From Roseibium sp. MMSF_3412 (lineage in GTDB: Bacteria; Pseudomonadota; Alphaproteobacteria; Rhizobiales; Stappiaceae): 64,000 nt of DNA. The DNA is taken from contig NZ_JASHJI010000005.1 in NCBI RefSeq assembly GCF_030733265.1, positions 286,969 to 350,968 of the forward strand. The letters run 5' to 3'. Position numbers and translations under genes: made by a program. Below the pieces are notes generated by a model, which ran no database searches, was not told the DNA's origin, and was given only the letters and a program-made list of their open reading frames with translations. Below, in pieces: positions 23,685-32,187 of this stretch (position 1 is its first letter; each line of letters begins with the position of its first letter).

Positions 23685-24680
23685 TTAGGCGTCTGGTGTC
23701 AGTAAAATCTTCGGAACCGCGACGTGACCGGCGCGCAGGTCGGTGAAGGCGCTCAGCCCCTCCGACAGCGGGCGGCTTTCAACCCAGTCGAGTGCGCCGA
23801 GCCGGCCATCGAACATGGCTGCTGCGGTGTCGCGGAAGTCTTGTGCGGTGTAGGTATACGTGCCGATGAATTGAATTTCCTGAAGGGTGATCCGCCGTAT
23901 GTCAAGCCCGCCTTCAGCTGAACCGAGGCCGATATGGGCGATGACGCCTCCCGGTTTGACCCTGGCCGACGCCGTGGTACGCGTGGCAGGATATCCGACG
24001 CCGTCCACGACGACATCGTAAAGCCCGCTCGCCTCCACCTGGTCCGGGCTCAAAACGTCTATGCCGCAATTTTCCTGCAGAAAATGTGCTCTCTCCGCAT
24101 TCGGCTCAATCAACTGGACATTTGCGATGCCCTGCGCCTTTAGGGACAGGGCAGCGCCCAGTCCGATGGCGCCGCCACCAATCGCAAGCGCGCGTGCGTT
24201 TGCCGGGTCTGTGGCAAGCGCTTGTATTGCCAGCCGCACCGCGTGCCAGCCACAGGCAATCGGTTCGGCAAGCGCGGCCTGTGCGTCGGTGACGTGGTCG
24301 GGCACGGTTACCAGATTGCTTTCCGGCATTGCGAGGTAATCGGCAAAACCGCCTTCGCGCGGCGGCATCGAAATGATCTGGCGGTTGACGCACAGGTTGT
24401 CCCGTCCGGAAAGACAGGCTTCGCAGACCCCGCAGCTCACCAGCGGATTGACCGTGACACGCCGTCCGGATTGCGCGCCTGATACCACCGTCCCGGCAAC
24501 TTCATGCCCAAGGATAAGCGGCGCTGGGCGGCGTTCATCATGGCCGAGGAAGGCGTGCATGTCCGAACCGCAGATACCGGTATGGGCAACCTTGATCAGG
24601 ACCTCTCCCTCGGACGGTACCGGATCGGCAACATCCCTGTAGGACTGGCTCTCGGGCCCGGTATAGACAAGAGCTTTCAT
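23685..24680 (-). CDS. Zinc-dependent MDR alcohol dehydrogenase, candidate DHPS 2-dehydrogenase
   Basis: From the ATG at 24680 the product is 331 residues. It is a medium-chain dehydrogenase with catalytic zinc ligands in CGSDMHAF and GHEVAGTV, structural zinc cysteines in CGVCEACLSGRDNLC, and a Rossmann motif, IGGGAIGLGAAL. The longer frame up to 25112 overlaps the SDR gene in another frame and is not real. The start overlaps the SDR stop codon (ATGA). In Cupriavidus the pair HpsO and HpsP are DHPS 2-dehydrogenases that together racemise 2,3-dihydroxypropanesulfonate. An MDR plus SDR pair beside HpsN fits this, but which is O and which is P is not decided here. Confidence 0.82.
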   Translation of the reverse strand: MKALVYTGPESQSYRDVADPVPSEGEVLIKVAHTGICGSDMHAFLGHDERRPAPLILGHEVAGTVVSGAQSGRRVTVNPLVSCGVCEACLSGRDNLCVNRQIISMPPREGGFADYLAMPESNLVTVPDHVTDAQAALAEPIACGWHAVRLAIQALATDPANARALAIGGGAIGLGAALSLKAQGIANVQLIEPNAERAHFLQENCGIDVLSPDQVEASGLYDVVVDGVGYPATRTTASARVKPGGVIAHIGLGSAEGGLDIRRITLQEIQFIGTYTYTAQDFRDTAAAMFDGRLGALDWVESRPLSEGLSAFTDLRAGHVAVPKILLTPDA

Positions 24681-25429
24681 TTTGCGGTGAACCCTCCATC
24701 GACCATCAGCACCTGGCCGGTCACATAAGCAGACGCATCCGAACAAAGAAACAGCAGCGGCCCGTCCATATCCTCCAGTTCGCCATTGCGCCCGATGCAT
24801 GTTTGTGCCGCGTTGCGCTTCGCACGTTCGTCGTCGCCGAAGACAGCCGCGGTCAGTTCCGTCGGGAAAAACCCGGGGCCGATCGCGTTTGCGTTGATGC
24901 CGTCCTTCGACCACGCTTCTGCCATTGCCCGCGTGAGCTGACCAATGCCGCCCTTCGACGCGCCATAGGCGATACCGCCCGGGAACGCGCGCGTTGTCTG
25001 CAGGGACGCAAAGGTCACAATCCGGCCCCAGCGCTTTTCCCGCATCGCCGGCACAAAGGCTTTTGAGAGGAAAAACGGAACCGTCAGGTTGAGCGACAGG
25101 GTGATGTCCCACCCCTCGGGCGTCACCTCGTCGGCCGTTTCGCGTGTATTGATCCCGGCAGCATGCACCAGGATCTGCGGCGGTCCGAACGAACCGGCAA
25201 TGCTAGCCGCCACGCTTGCGACACGCGCGCGGTCGGAAAGATCCGCCGTGACGGCTGCCGTCTGTCCGCCCGCATCCCGTCTCCACTCCTCCAGGTCAGC
25301 AGACCGTCTGGCAACCCCGACGACAGACGCACCGGCCCGCGCAAGCGCGGTTGCTGCACGCCGGCCGAGCCCGGAGCTTGCACCGGTGACGCAAGCCACC
25401 TTGCCGGAGACGTCGAACAGATTGGCCAT
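24677..25429 (-). CDS. SDR-family dehydrogenase, candidate DHPS 2-dehydrogenase
   Basis: The 250-residue protein is a classical short-chain dehydrogenase with coenzyme motif VTGASSGLGRRAA near the N-terminus, NNAG-equivalent VHAAGINTRE, catalytic YGASKGG (Tyr-x3-Lys), and a C-terminal YVTGQVLMVDGGF. It lies 4 bp after hpsN and overlaps the zinc dehydrogenase. It is inferred to be the second partner of the two-enzyme DHPS racemase (HpsO/HpsP type) giving dihydroxyacetone-sulfonate as intermediate. General SDR features alone would not tell the substrate. Confidence 0.8.
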   Translation of the reverse strand: MANLFDVSGKVACVTGASSGLGRRAATALARAGASVVGVARRSADLEEWRRDAGGQTAAVTADLSDRARVASVAASIAGSFGPPQILVHAAGINTRETADEVTPEGWDITLSLNLTVPFFLSKAFVPAMREKRWGRIVTFASLQTTRAFPGGIAYGASKGGIGQLTRAMAEAWSKDGINANAIGPGFFPTELTAAVFGDDERAKRNAAQTCIGRNGELEDMDGPLLFLCSDASAYVTGQVLMVDGGFTAK

Positions 25430-25433
25430 TCGG

Positions 25434-26747
25434 TCAGGCTTCCGGATCCGCTGTCAGATCGAATGTTTCCTGCGGGAAATATTTCTTCAGCCGGATGTCT
25501 GCCGTTCGGGCATGGCCTTCCATCCCTTCAAGCCGGGAAATGCGCGCCGTGGCTTCGGCAATCGGCTTGGCACCGTCTCGCGTTGCACGCTGCCACGTCA
25601 CGATTTTCATGTACTTGTGGACCGACAGGCCACCTGTGTAACTCGCCGCGCCCGAGGTCGGAAGCACGTGGTTGGTCCCCGATGCCTTGTCGCCGAAGGC
25701 CACCGTCGTCTCTTCGCCGAGGAACAGCGAGCCGTAGCAGGACAGACGGTCGAGCCACCAGTCCAGATCCTCGGCCTGAACGGTCAGGTGTTCCGGCGCA
25801 TAGGCATCCGAGGTTGCCGCCATTTCCTCGCGGGTGTCGCACACGATGACCTCCGCGTAGTCCCGCCAGGCGGCGGTCGCGTTGTCGCGGTTCACCTCCG
25901 GAAGGTCATCAATGAGCTGTGGCACGAGAGACATCACCTCTTCTGCCAGAGACCTCGTATCTGTCACCAGCCAGACAGGTGAATTGTAGCCGTGCTCGGC
26001 CTGTCCGACGAGATCCGCAGCCACGACCATTGCATCGGCGCTGCCGTCTGCCAGGATCAGACTGTCCGTTGGTCCCGCGATCATGTCGATGCCCACGCGG
26101 CCGAACAGGATCCGCTTGGCCTCCGCAACGAACTGGTTGCCCGGCCCGACCAGAATGTTTGCCTTGGGCAGGCCGAACAGGCCGAACGTCATGGCAGCGA
26201 CACCCTGGACCCCACCCATTGCCAGGATCTTGTCCGCGCCGCACACCTTGGCAGCGTGGATGATGGCGGGATTGATGCCGACACCGGGCCGAGGCGGCGA
26301 GCAGGCGATGATGTTCTTGCAGCCGGCGACCTTGGCCGTCGTCACCGTCATGATCGCGCTGGCAATATGACTGTAGCGCCCGCCTGGTATGTAGCAGCCC
26401 GCCGTTTCGACGGGGATGCTTTTCTGGCCCGCGATCAGGCCCGGAATGACTTCGACCTCGATATCCTGGCAGGTCTCCTTTTGCGCCTCTGCGAAGCGCT
26501 TCACATTGGCATGGGCGAACTCGATATCCCGTTTCAGTTTTTCCGGGACCTTGGCTGCTGCCTCGGCGATCGCCGCATCGCTGAGCAGAATGTCGCCGTC
26601 ATACTTGTCAAACTTGGCCGCGTAGTCGAGTGCCGCTGCATCCCCACCCTGCTCGATCGTATCCAGGATTTCCTGCACGATCTTGGTGGTTTCGGACGCG
26701 TCGGTTTTCGACGTGAGGACCGCTTTCTTCAAATACTCAACAGTCAT
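25434..26747 (-). CDS. hpsN: DHPS 3-dehydrogenase (sulfopropanediol 3-dehydrogenase, HisD-like)
   Basis: The product of 437 residues (ATG 26747, ribosome-binding site AGGTG) is a histidinol-dehydrogenase-family enzyme. It has the HisD features IPGGRYSHIASAIMTV, GPGNQFVAEAKRILFG, DMIAGPTDSLILAD and zinc ligands in VGQAEHGYNSP and YAPEHL. Its neighbours (SDR, zinc ADH, suyAB, a TRAP transporter) point to HpsN, which oxidises (R)-2,3-dihydroxypropanesulfonate in two steps to (R)-sulfolactate with NAD. This is not the histidine pathway: no his genes are near. The longer start at 26801 would run into the DctM gene. Confidence 0.9.
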   Translation of the reverse strand: MTVEYLKKAVLTSKTDASETTKIVQEILDTIEQGGDAAALDYAAKFDKYDGDILLSDAAIAEAAAKVPEKLKRDIEFAHANVKRFAEAQKETCQDIEVEVIPGLIAGQKSIPVETAGCYIPGGRYSHIASAIMTVTTAKVAGCKNIIACSPPRPGVGINPAIIHAAKVCGADKILAMGGVQGVAAMTFGLFGLPKANILVGPGNQFVAEAKRILFGRVGIDMIAGPTDSLILADGSADAMVVAADLVGQAEHGYNSPVWLVTDTRSLAEEVMSLVPQLIDDLPEVNRDNATAAWRDYAEVIVCDTREEMAATSDAYAPEHLTVQAEDLDWWLDRLSCYGSLFLGEETTVAFGDKASGTNHVLPTSGAASYTGGLSVHKYMKIVTWQRATRDGAKPIAEATARISRLEGMEGHARTADIRLKKYFPQETFDLTADPEA

Positions 26748-26754
26748 GGTGCAC

Positions 26755-28086
26755 CTACTTGTAAATGTCTGGCAGCAGCGTGGTGGAGAGCGCCGGCACA
26801 TAGGCGATCAACAGCGTCACGAGCAGCATGAAGAAGACGAACGGAACTGCCTTCGCTGCGATCTTCAGGATCGACTCGCCGGTCAGGCCCGACACCACGA
26901 ACAGGTTGAGACCGAGCGGCGGTGTAATGAAGCCCACACCGAGTGCGGTGATCATCATGATACAGAACTGAATTTCGTTCATGCCGATATTATCGGCAAG
27001 TGGCTTCAGGATCGGTGCCAGGATCACGATGTTCGGGGTCGTCTCCATGACACAGCCCGCGGCGATCAGGATCAGGATCATCAACAGGATCAGCAGCGCC
27101 GGCTCACTGGTCAGCGATGTGACCGCGTAGACGAAGCCCTGCGGCACCCCGAGGATAGCGAGCGCCTGCGCAAGAGGCAGGGAAAAGGCGATGATCGGAA
27201 CGATAACGCCGTTCACCTTGGCCGAGCTCACGAGCATGGCCGGAAAGTCCGACAGCTTCAGCGTCCCCAGGAGGAACCCCATGCCGATGGTGATCATGAC
27301 CGCGACCGCGCCCGCCTCGGTCGGTGTCAGACGACCGGAGAAGATGCCGTAGAAGATCACACCTGGAACGATGAATGCGTACCAGCCGGATTTCAGCGCC
27401 TTGCCGAGATTTGCCGCCCATTCGCCGAAGGTCATCAGCCCCCCGCCCTCATAGGCATAGATACGGTTCATGACGATATTGGTCACGAGGATCGAGACGA
27501 GAATGGCAATGCCCGGGATCAGCGCGGCCAGGAACAGCGTCGACGCCGAAATTCCGAGCACGAGGCCGATGATGATATAGGCGATCGACGGCGGGATCAG
27601 GATGCCGGTACACGCACCGGCGGCAACCAGGGCACAGGCATAAGGACGCGGGTAGCCGCTTTCCACAAGCCGTTCGATGGTCATCCGGCCAACGGCTGCA
27701 GCACCGGCGGCGTCGGACCCGGAAATGGCCGAGAACATGCCGCAGACCAGAACGGTCGCGGAGCCGAAACCGCCTTTCGCCCAGCACGTCAGCGCTTCCG
27801 CAACATCGAGAAACTTGCGGCTGAGACCGGTGCGCACAAGAACGTCACCTGTCAGGATGAACAGCGGAACGGCTGTCAGGGCGAAATGGTCGATCCCGTG
27901 GAACAGGCTTTCACCGACCAGCGAAAGCGGCAGCGCGCCGGAGATCATGAGCATGGCGATTGCCGCTGCCCCGATGGCGGCCCAGACCGGAACGGCAAGA
28001 GCGACCAGAACAACGAAGATCAGAACCGGGCCATAAAAATCCCATCCCAGCTCGACGGTCTGTTGCTGAAGTTGATTCCAAAGCAT
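26755..28086 (-). CDS. TRAP transporter large permease (DctM type), sulfonate operon
   Basis: The 443-residue protein has about 12 hydrophobic segments and is a DctM-family subunit (motifs AISGSDAAGAAAVGRMTIE and GACTGILIPPSIAYIIIG). It forms the sodium-coupled translocation part with the small subunit encoded 12 bp upstream, and lies 7 bp before hpsN. The operon context indicates DHPS uptake, as proposed for HpsKLM in Cupriavidus. The substrate is inferred from context. Confidence 0.92.
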   Translation of the reverse strand: MLWNQLQQQTVELGWDFYGPVLIFVVLVALAVPVWAAIGAAAIAMLMISGALPLSLVGESLFHGIDHFALTAVPLFILTGDVLVRTGLSRKFLDVAEALTCWAKGGFGSATVLVCGMFSAISGSDAAGAAAVGRMTIERLVESGYPRPYACALVAAGACTGILIPPSIAYIIIGLVLGISASTLFLAALIPGIAILVSILVTNIVMNRIYAYEGGGLMTFGEWAANLGKALKSGWYAFIVPGVIFYGIFSGRLTPTEAGAVAVMITIGMGFLLGTLKLSDFPAMLVSSAKVNGVIVPIIAFSLPLAQALAILGVPQGFVYAVTSLTSEPALLILLMILILIAAGCVMETTPNIVILAPILKPLADNIGMNEIQFCIMMITALGVGFITPPLGLNLFVVSGLTGESILKIAAKAVPFVFFMLLVTLLIAYVPALSTTLLPDIYK

Positions 28087-28097
28087 GGCTGTCTCCC

Positions 28098-28613
28098 TCA
28101 GTCGAACAGTTTGTCGCCTTCGTAGACGGGACGGCCGTCACGAAAGTCTTTGATGTCACGAAGAAGGGACTGGGCCAGTCGGAACAGCACCAGGGCGAAG
28201 CCGAAGGGCACGGCGGACAGGAACCAGACCTGCGAGATCCGCAATCCATGGGTCACCGAGCCGAATTTCGCGGAAACCAGAACTGTCTCAAGCGACCAGT
28301 AGAAGGCGACGACGGCAACGAAGGCCATGACGAGATCGCCGAATATGTAAAGCACCGCTTTCACCCGCGGGCTGACATACTGCATGATCACGTCGATGCG
28401 GATGTGTCCGCGCTCCTTGACCGCTGCCGCAGCACCGATCCACGCGAGGTAGATAAAGGAATAACGGACGATTTCCTCGCCCCAGATGGACGAATAGGCA
28501 AAGACCTCACGCCGGACCACTTCAATGAACATGGTCAGCACAAGCATCACGTAGAAGACCAGCAGGAGCCATCGCTCGCCGTTCCGGTCCAGGGCTTGAA
28601 GAACATTCGACAT
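28098..28613 (-). CDS. TRAP transporter small permease (DctQ type), sulfonate operon
   Basis: From the ATG at 28613 (ribosome-binding site GAGGAG) the product is 171 residues with four transmembrane helices, the usual DctQ form (WLLLVFYVMLVLTMFIEVVRRE at the first helix and VKERGHIRIDVIM in a loop). It pairs with the DctM protein. It lies 113 bp after the binding-protein gene, a gap that holds a hairpin. Another start at 28637 has no ribosome-binding site. Confidence 0.9.
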   Translation of the reverse strand: MSNVLQALDRNGERWLLLVFYVMLVLTMFIEVVRREVFAYSSIWGEEIVRYSFIYLAWIGAAAAVKERGHIRIDVIMQYVSPRVKAVLYIFGDLVMAFVAVVAFYWSLETVLVSAKFGSVTHGLRISQVWFLSAVPFGFALVLFRLAQSLLRDIKDFRDGRPVYEGDKLFD

Positions 28614-28688
28614 GGGGCACTCCTCTGCCGTTCCCATCAGATAGATCTGATGCGGTCATCGGGCGTGGTGATGTTTGAAAAGGGACCA

Positions 28689-28711
28689 GGCCAGCGCCTT
28701 TGGCGCTGGCC
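28689..28711 (-). other. Hairpin between dctP and dctQ of the sulfonate operon
   Basis: GGCCAGCGCC (28689-28698) and GGCGCTGGCC (28702-28711) form a perfect 10-bp stem with a 3-base loop. In transcript order it starts 16 bases after the dctP stop codon. Such structures between dctP and dctQM are known in Rhodobacter and are thought to raise the amount of binding protein over permease. Confidence 0.7.
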
Positions 28712-28726
28712 GATCAACGCATCAGA

Positions 28727-29869
28727 TCATGCGTCGTGGACGTAGTAACGGCCCATCGTGTTGGCAGCTTCTTCAAGGCGGCCGAAGGCGTCCATGGAAC
28801 CGGCAAGCTCAACCTTGAACTGATCCCACTCTTCACGCTGGTATCCACCGGCAGCTTTCCATTCGGCAAGCTGATCTTCAGACAGCGAATGGAATTCAAC
28901 GCCGGATTTCACCAGTTCGGACATCGCGTAGGCGCGCGCGGCCGGAACTTTCGCCAGGTTCTGCTGGGCGGTGATTTCGCCTGCGAATTCGATGCCTTCC
29001 TGGACATCGGCCGGCAGCGAATTGAACCACTCCAGGTTCATCGAGTAGACCTGACTGTCCGGCACCGCCTGGGTGAAGGTGACGTGGCTCAGGATGTCCT
29101 TGAAGCCGAAGACGTAGAGAGCGCCGACGGACGGATCAAGCGCATCGGCAACACCCTGCTTGATGGCCGACGGTGTCTCGCCCCATGCAACCGGCGTCGG
29201 GTTTGCACCGACCATGCGGTAGTACTGCTGCAGCATCGCGGAACCGGGAACGCGGAACTTCACACCCGAAAGATCAGCCGGTGTGATCACCTTGTTGCCG
29301 CCCTTGCGCACGGCGACGACGCGCGGGTCGATGACGACGTAGAAAAGCGCCTTGAAGCCGGAAGCCTCGATTTTCGGATGCACTTCCTTTTTCCAGGCGT
29401 CAGACGTCACGAGGTTCGTGAAGCGCTGGTTGGAGCCGCAGAAATACGGCATGTTGATGAGGTCGACAGCCGATGCGAACGGAGCGAAGTTCGACAGGGA
29501 ATGCTGCGCAGCCTGGATCGTGCCGCCTTGGACGGCCTGTGCCAGCGCGCCACCGGCACCCAGCTGTCCGCCAGGTGCGAGCTTGACGTAAACCTTGCCG
29601 TTCGTCGCGTTCTGGATGTTTTCCTTCAGATCGAGCTGCATGATCGGATAGCTGCGCGACGCGCCCAGGACATAGGCGGTTGCAAGCGTCATGATATGGT
29701 CGGCAGCCTGCTCGCGTGACCGCTCTTCCTGCGCTGTCTGAGCCACTGCAGTGTCTGACCAGAGCACACCCGCTGCACCTGCAACGACGGCCGCCGTGAA
29801 GCCGCCGGCGCTGGCAAGCTTCAGGAAATTGCGGCGCTCATGCGAGGCGAGATCTTCTGTTTTCTTCAT
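28727..29869 (-). CDS. TRAP transporter substrate-binding protein (DctP type), sulfonate operon
   Basis: From the ATG at 29869 (ribosome-binding site GGGAGGA) the product is 380 residues. It has a Tat-type signal with HERRNFLKLASAGG, cleaved after TAVAQ. The mature protein is a DctP/TAXI-like periplasmic binding protein (GQLGAGGALAQAVQGGTIQA near the first lobe and VKFRVPGSAMLQQYYRMVGA in the second). It probably binds DHPS, judging from the operon. Cofactor-free proteins are also exported through Tat in this family. Confidence 0.92.
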   Translation of the reverse strand: MKKTEDLASHERRNFLKLASAGGFTAAVVAGAAGVLWSDTAVAQTAQEERSREQAADHIMTLATAYVLGASRSYPIMQLDLKENIQNATNGKVYVKLAPGGQLGAGGALAQAVQGGTIQAAQHSLSNFAPFASAVDLINMPYFCGSNQRFTNLVTSDAWKKEVHPKIEASGFKALFYVVIDPRVVAVRKGGNKVITPADLSGVKFRVPGSAMLQQYYRMVGANPTPVAWGETPSAIKQGVADALDPSVGALYVFGFKDILSHVTFTQAVPDSQVYSMNLEWFNSLPADVQEGIEFAGEITAQQNLAKVPAARAYAMSELVKSGVEFHSLSEDQLAEWKAAGGYQREEWDQFKVELAGSMDAFGRLEEAANTMGRYYVHDA

Positions 29870-29899
29870 GTTTTCCTCCCAAAAATCCAACAAGTTCAG

Positions 29900-30079
29900 T
29901 TATTCGCCGGTTCTTTTCTTTGCTTCTCTCTTCAGGACTGCTGCGGTGAACGCAATCGAGATGGCGAACAGCAAGAGCATCTCGCCAACGTTGCCAAGCA
30001 ACGGCGTTGCACCAAATGAACCGATCGAAACATTGATCACAAATGCGGCAAACAGGACGGCCGCCAAAACCAAAAGCAT
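29900..30079 (-). CDS. Small two-helix membrane protein at the head of the sulfonate operon
   Basis: The 59-residue product starts at ATG 30079 with a strong ribosome-binding site (GGGAGGTGATC before the ATG). It consists of two membrane segments (about 2-20 and 30-48) with a short loop (GSFGATPLLGN) and a basic tail. It is the first gene after the LacI-type operator, 30 bp before dctP, so it is expressed with the transporter. I know no function for it. A regulatory or accessory subunit of the TRAP transporter is a possible role. Confidence 0.7.
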   Translation of the reverse strand: MLLVLAAVLFAAFVINVSIGSFGATPLLGNVGEMLLLFAISIAFTAAVLKREAKKRTGE

Positions 30080-30113
30080 GATCACCTCCCAACGATCAGA
30101 TAACCCGGCTTTC

Positions 30114-30137
30114 AAAAATGTAAGCGCTTACATTTTT
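30114..30137. promoter_or_regulatory. Perfect 24-bp palindrome, LacI-family operator
   Basis: The core TGTAAGCGCTTACA, extended by A5 and T5 on the two sides, is a perfect inverted repeat with the central CG typical of LacI-family sites. It lies 34 bp before the small membrane protein ATG and about 100 bp before the divergent LacI-type gene. It is the likely operator of the local regulator, controlling both directions. Confidence 0.88.
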
Positions 30138-30234
30138 ATTTGCAAGCAGAAAAAATCGTTCTCTGAAAATGAAAATGCATATAAGGGTGTCCGAACCTTT
30201 GACACGTGTCTCGTTTCAACGCTCAACTGGACAG

Positions 30235-31287
30235 ATGGAAGAAGTCACGAATTCACTGATCGGAGAAGTCCCGACACTAGCTGACGTCGCCGCTACGGCA
30301 GGTGTGTCGACGGCGACCGTGTCCAGGTGTCTCAACACACCGGACCGGGTCACCAAGAAGACGCTGAAGATCGTCATGGATGCGGTCGATCAACTGGGAT
30401 ATTCGCCGAATTACAGCGCCCGCGCGCTCGCGGCAGGTCGTACCAACACGATCGGTGCGATCATTCCCACCATGGAAAACGCAATCTTCGCCCGCGGCAT
30501 TCAGGCTTTCCAGGAAGAGCTTCAGCAAAACGGCTGCACGCTTCTCGTTGCTTCCTCTTCCTACCGTGAAGATCTTGAGGAAGAACAGATAAAAACACTG
30601 ACGGTCCGGGGCGCGGATGCCCTGCTCCTGATCGGCTACCAGCGCAATCCGCAGATCTACACCTATCTGGCAAAGCGAAACATACCCACGGTGCTGACCT
30701 GGGCGTCCAATCCGGAAAAACGGCATTTATCGGTCGGTTTCGACAACCGTCTTGCCATGCGCTCGCTCGCCGAACTGGTCCTGCAGAACGGCCACACCGT
30801 TATCGGCTGCATCTCGGCCGACACCGCCGCCAACGACCGGGCGCGTGATCGTGTCAGCGGAATTCGCGATGCCATGGCAGCGGCCGGCCTGGACCCGTCG
30901 GACCTGATCGTCCAGGAAACGCAGTATTCAATCGAAAAGGGAGACATGGCCTTTCGCAGCCTCATGTCGCGGGACGTTCGTCCGACCGCCGTCATGTGCG
31001 GCAACGATGTTCTTGCGGTCGGCGCGCTGCGTGCCGCCACCGCCCTGAACATGAGCATACCGGGCGATGTTTCGATCACCGGTTTCGACGACATCGAGCT
31101 GGCCAGTGTCGCGCCGGTGCCGTTGACGACCGTTCACGTCCCCCATCGGCGCATGGGGCAATGTGCAGCGCGGGCGCTCATGAGCGCGATCAGCGGCGAG
31201 CGCCCGGAAAGCGTCGAACTCCCCACGACGATCTGCCGTAGGAACACGCTTGGCCCGGCTCCGCAGACAGGTTCCTCAAAACGATAG
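30235..31287 (+). CDS. LacI-family transcriptional regulator of the sulfonate operon
   Basis: From the ATG at 30235 the product is 350 residues. A LacI helix-turn-helix (PTLADVAATAGVSTATVSRC) covers about residues 13-35, followed by a hinge with ARALAAGRTNTIGAIIP and a periplasmic-binding-like effector domain ending in GDVSITGFDDIELASVAPVP. It is divergent from the sulfonate operon and has a palindromic site in the shared gap. The effector is probably DHPS or a pathway intermediate (inference). A longer start at 30169 is possible. Confidence 0.92.
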   Translation: MEEVTNSLIGEVPTLADVAATAGVSTATVSRCLNTPDRVTKKTLKIVMDAVDQLGYSPNYSARALAAGRTNTIGAIIPTMENAIFARGIQAFQEELQQNGCTLLVASSSYREDLEEEQIKTLTVRGADALLLIGYQRNPQIYTYLAKRNIPTVLTWASNPEKRHLSVGFDNRLAMRSLAELVLQNGHTVIGCISADTAANDRARDRVSGIRDAMAAAGLDPSDLIVQETQYSIEKGDMAFRSLMSRDVRPTAVMCGNDVLAVGALRAATALNMSIPGDVSITGFDDIELASVAPVPLTTVHVPHRRMGQCAARALMSAISGERPESVELPTTICRRNTLGPAPQTGSSKR

Positions 31288-31365
31288 CGATTTTCTGAGG
31301 CGAGGTACGCATGCCGTAAGACGCTGGGCGCGTTGATGCAAATGAACCGGCCCCGGCGGCAACCC

Positions 31366-32187
31366 TCAATCCAGGTCCTCGATCGGGTTCGGCCCTGTGT
31401 AGGTCCAGCGATAGGCCGGAGGTGTCGGTCCCTTGTTCCGTCCGCCCTGCTGCATCTGCTCCCAGGCATGGGCAAGCACGCCGACCGAGCGGGACAGGCA
31501 GAACAGGCCGCGCGCCAACTGCGGCGCAAAACCGAGTTCCGCATAAACGACCGCCGTGGCACCATCGATATTCATTGGTACCGGTTTGCCTTTTCGGGTG
31601 TTGAGGATCTCCTGAACGGCTCTGCCGATGGCGGCAAACCGTCCGCTCACCGTTCCCTCCCGAGCTGCCGCATCGATAAGCCCGAGCAGCCGGGGAGCGC
31701 GCGGATCCTCCGGTTTGTGGAACCGGTGCCCGAACCCGGGAACGAACCGGCTTCGTTCGGCCTGCCAGCGGTCGATCTCCTGCGCAGCCGCCTCTTCAAG
31801 CGTAAGCCCGGTGGCAGTTGCTTCGTCAATTGAAACATAGAGTTCCACGGCTTGCTCGCCGGCCCCGCCATGGACATCGTCAAGCATGTTCACCGCCGAG
31901 GCCATGGCTCCGTTAAGGCCGAGCCCGCACGTGACCGCCATGCGTGCGGCGGCAATCGAAGGCGCTTGCGGCCCGTGGTCGACCGCCGCCACAAGAGCGC
32001 ATTCGAGCAGCTTTGCCTGGCCGTCATCCGGCAGGTCGCCGCGCGTCATCAGCCAGATCATCTGCGGAAACGATATGTTGCCGATCAGCTCTTCAATCGG
32101 ATGGCCGCGAAACCGGATCTGGCCCGGCACCATGTCGATGATCTCCGTCGACCACCAGTCCGAAACGTCCTTGCCGGATGAACTCAT
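31366..32187 (-). CDS. Citryl-CoA lyase-like / short citrate-synthase-family protein
   Basis: The 273-residue protein (ATG 32187, overlapping the CoA transferase stop by 4 bases) is a short member of the citrate synthase fold. Family signatures are VHGGAGEQAVELY (His of the CoA/citryl site) and FVPGFGHRFHKPEDPRAPRL, equivalent to the citrate synthase GFGHRVYK and DPR loop. At 273 residues it is much shorter than citrate synthase (about 430), like citryl-CoA lyases, which split citryl-CoA into acetyl-CoA and oxaloacetate. The direct link with a CoA transferase gene supports a CoA-ester cleavage step. A similar ester such as methylcitryl-CoA is an alternative substrate. Confidence 0.78.
   Translation of the reverse strand: MSSSGKDVSDWWSTEIIDMVPGQIRFRGHPIEELIGNISFPQMIWLMTRGDLPDDGQAKLLECALVAAVDHGPQAPSIAAARMAVTCGLGLNGAMASAVNMLDDVHGGAGEQAVELYVSIDEATATGLTLEEAAAQEIDRWQAERSRFVPGFGHRFHKPEDPRAPRLLGLIDAAAREGTVSGRFAAIGRAVQEILNTRKGKPVPMNIDGATAVVYAELGFAPQLARGLFCLSRSVGVLAHAWEQMQQGGRNKGPTPPAYRWTYTGPNPIEDLD

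Noticed and set aside
23685..25112. 475-residue reading of the zinc dehydrogenase
   Set aside because: The first ~144 residues overlap the SDR gene in another frame and are low-complexity; the ATG at 24680 with ATGA coupling is better.
25434..26747. Histidinol dehydrogenase (HisD) of histidine synthesis
   Set aside because: Neighbours are sulfonate genes and a TRAP transporter; no other his gene is present, so HpsN is the better reading.
26683..28125. 480-residue plus-strand ORF over hpsN/dctM
   Set aside because: Its composition is rich in Arg, Gln, His and Asp and it is antisense to clear dctM sequence; a typical shadow in GC-rich DNA.
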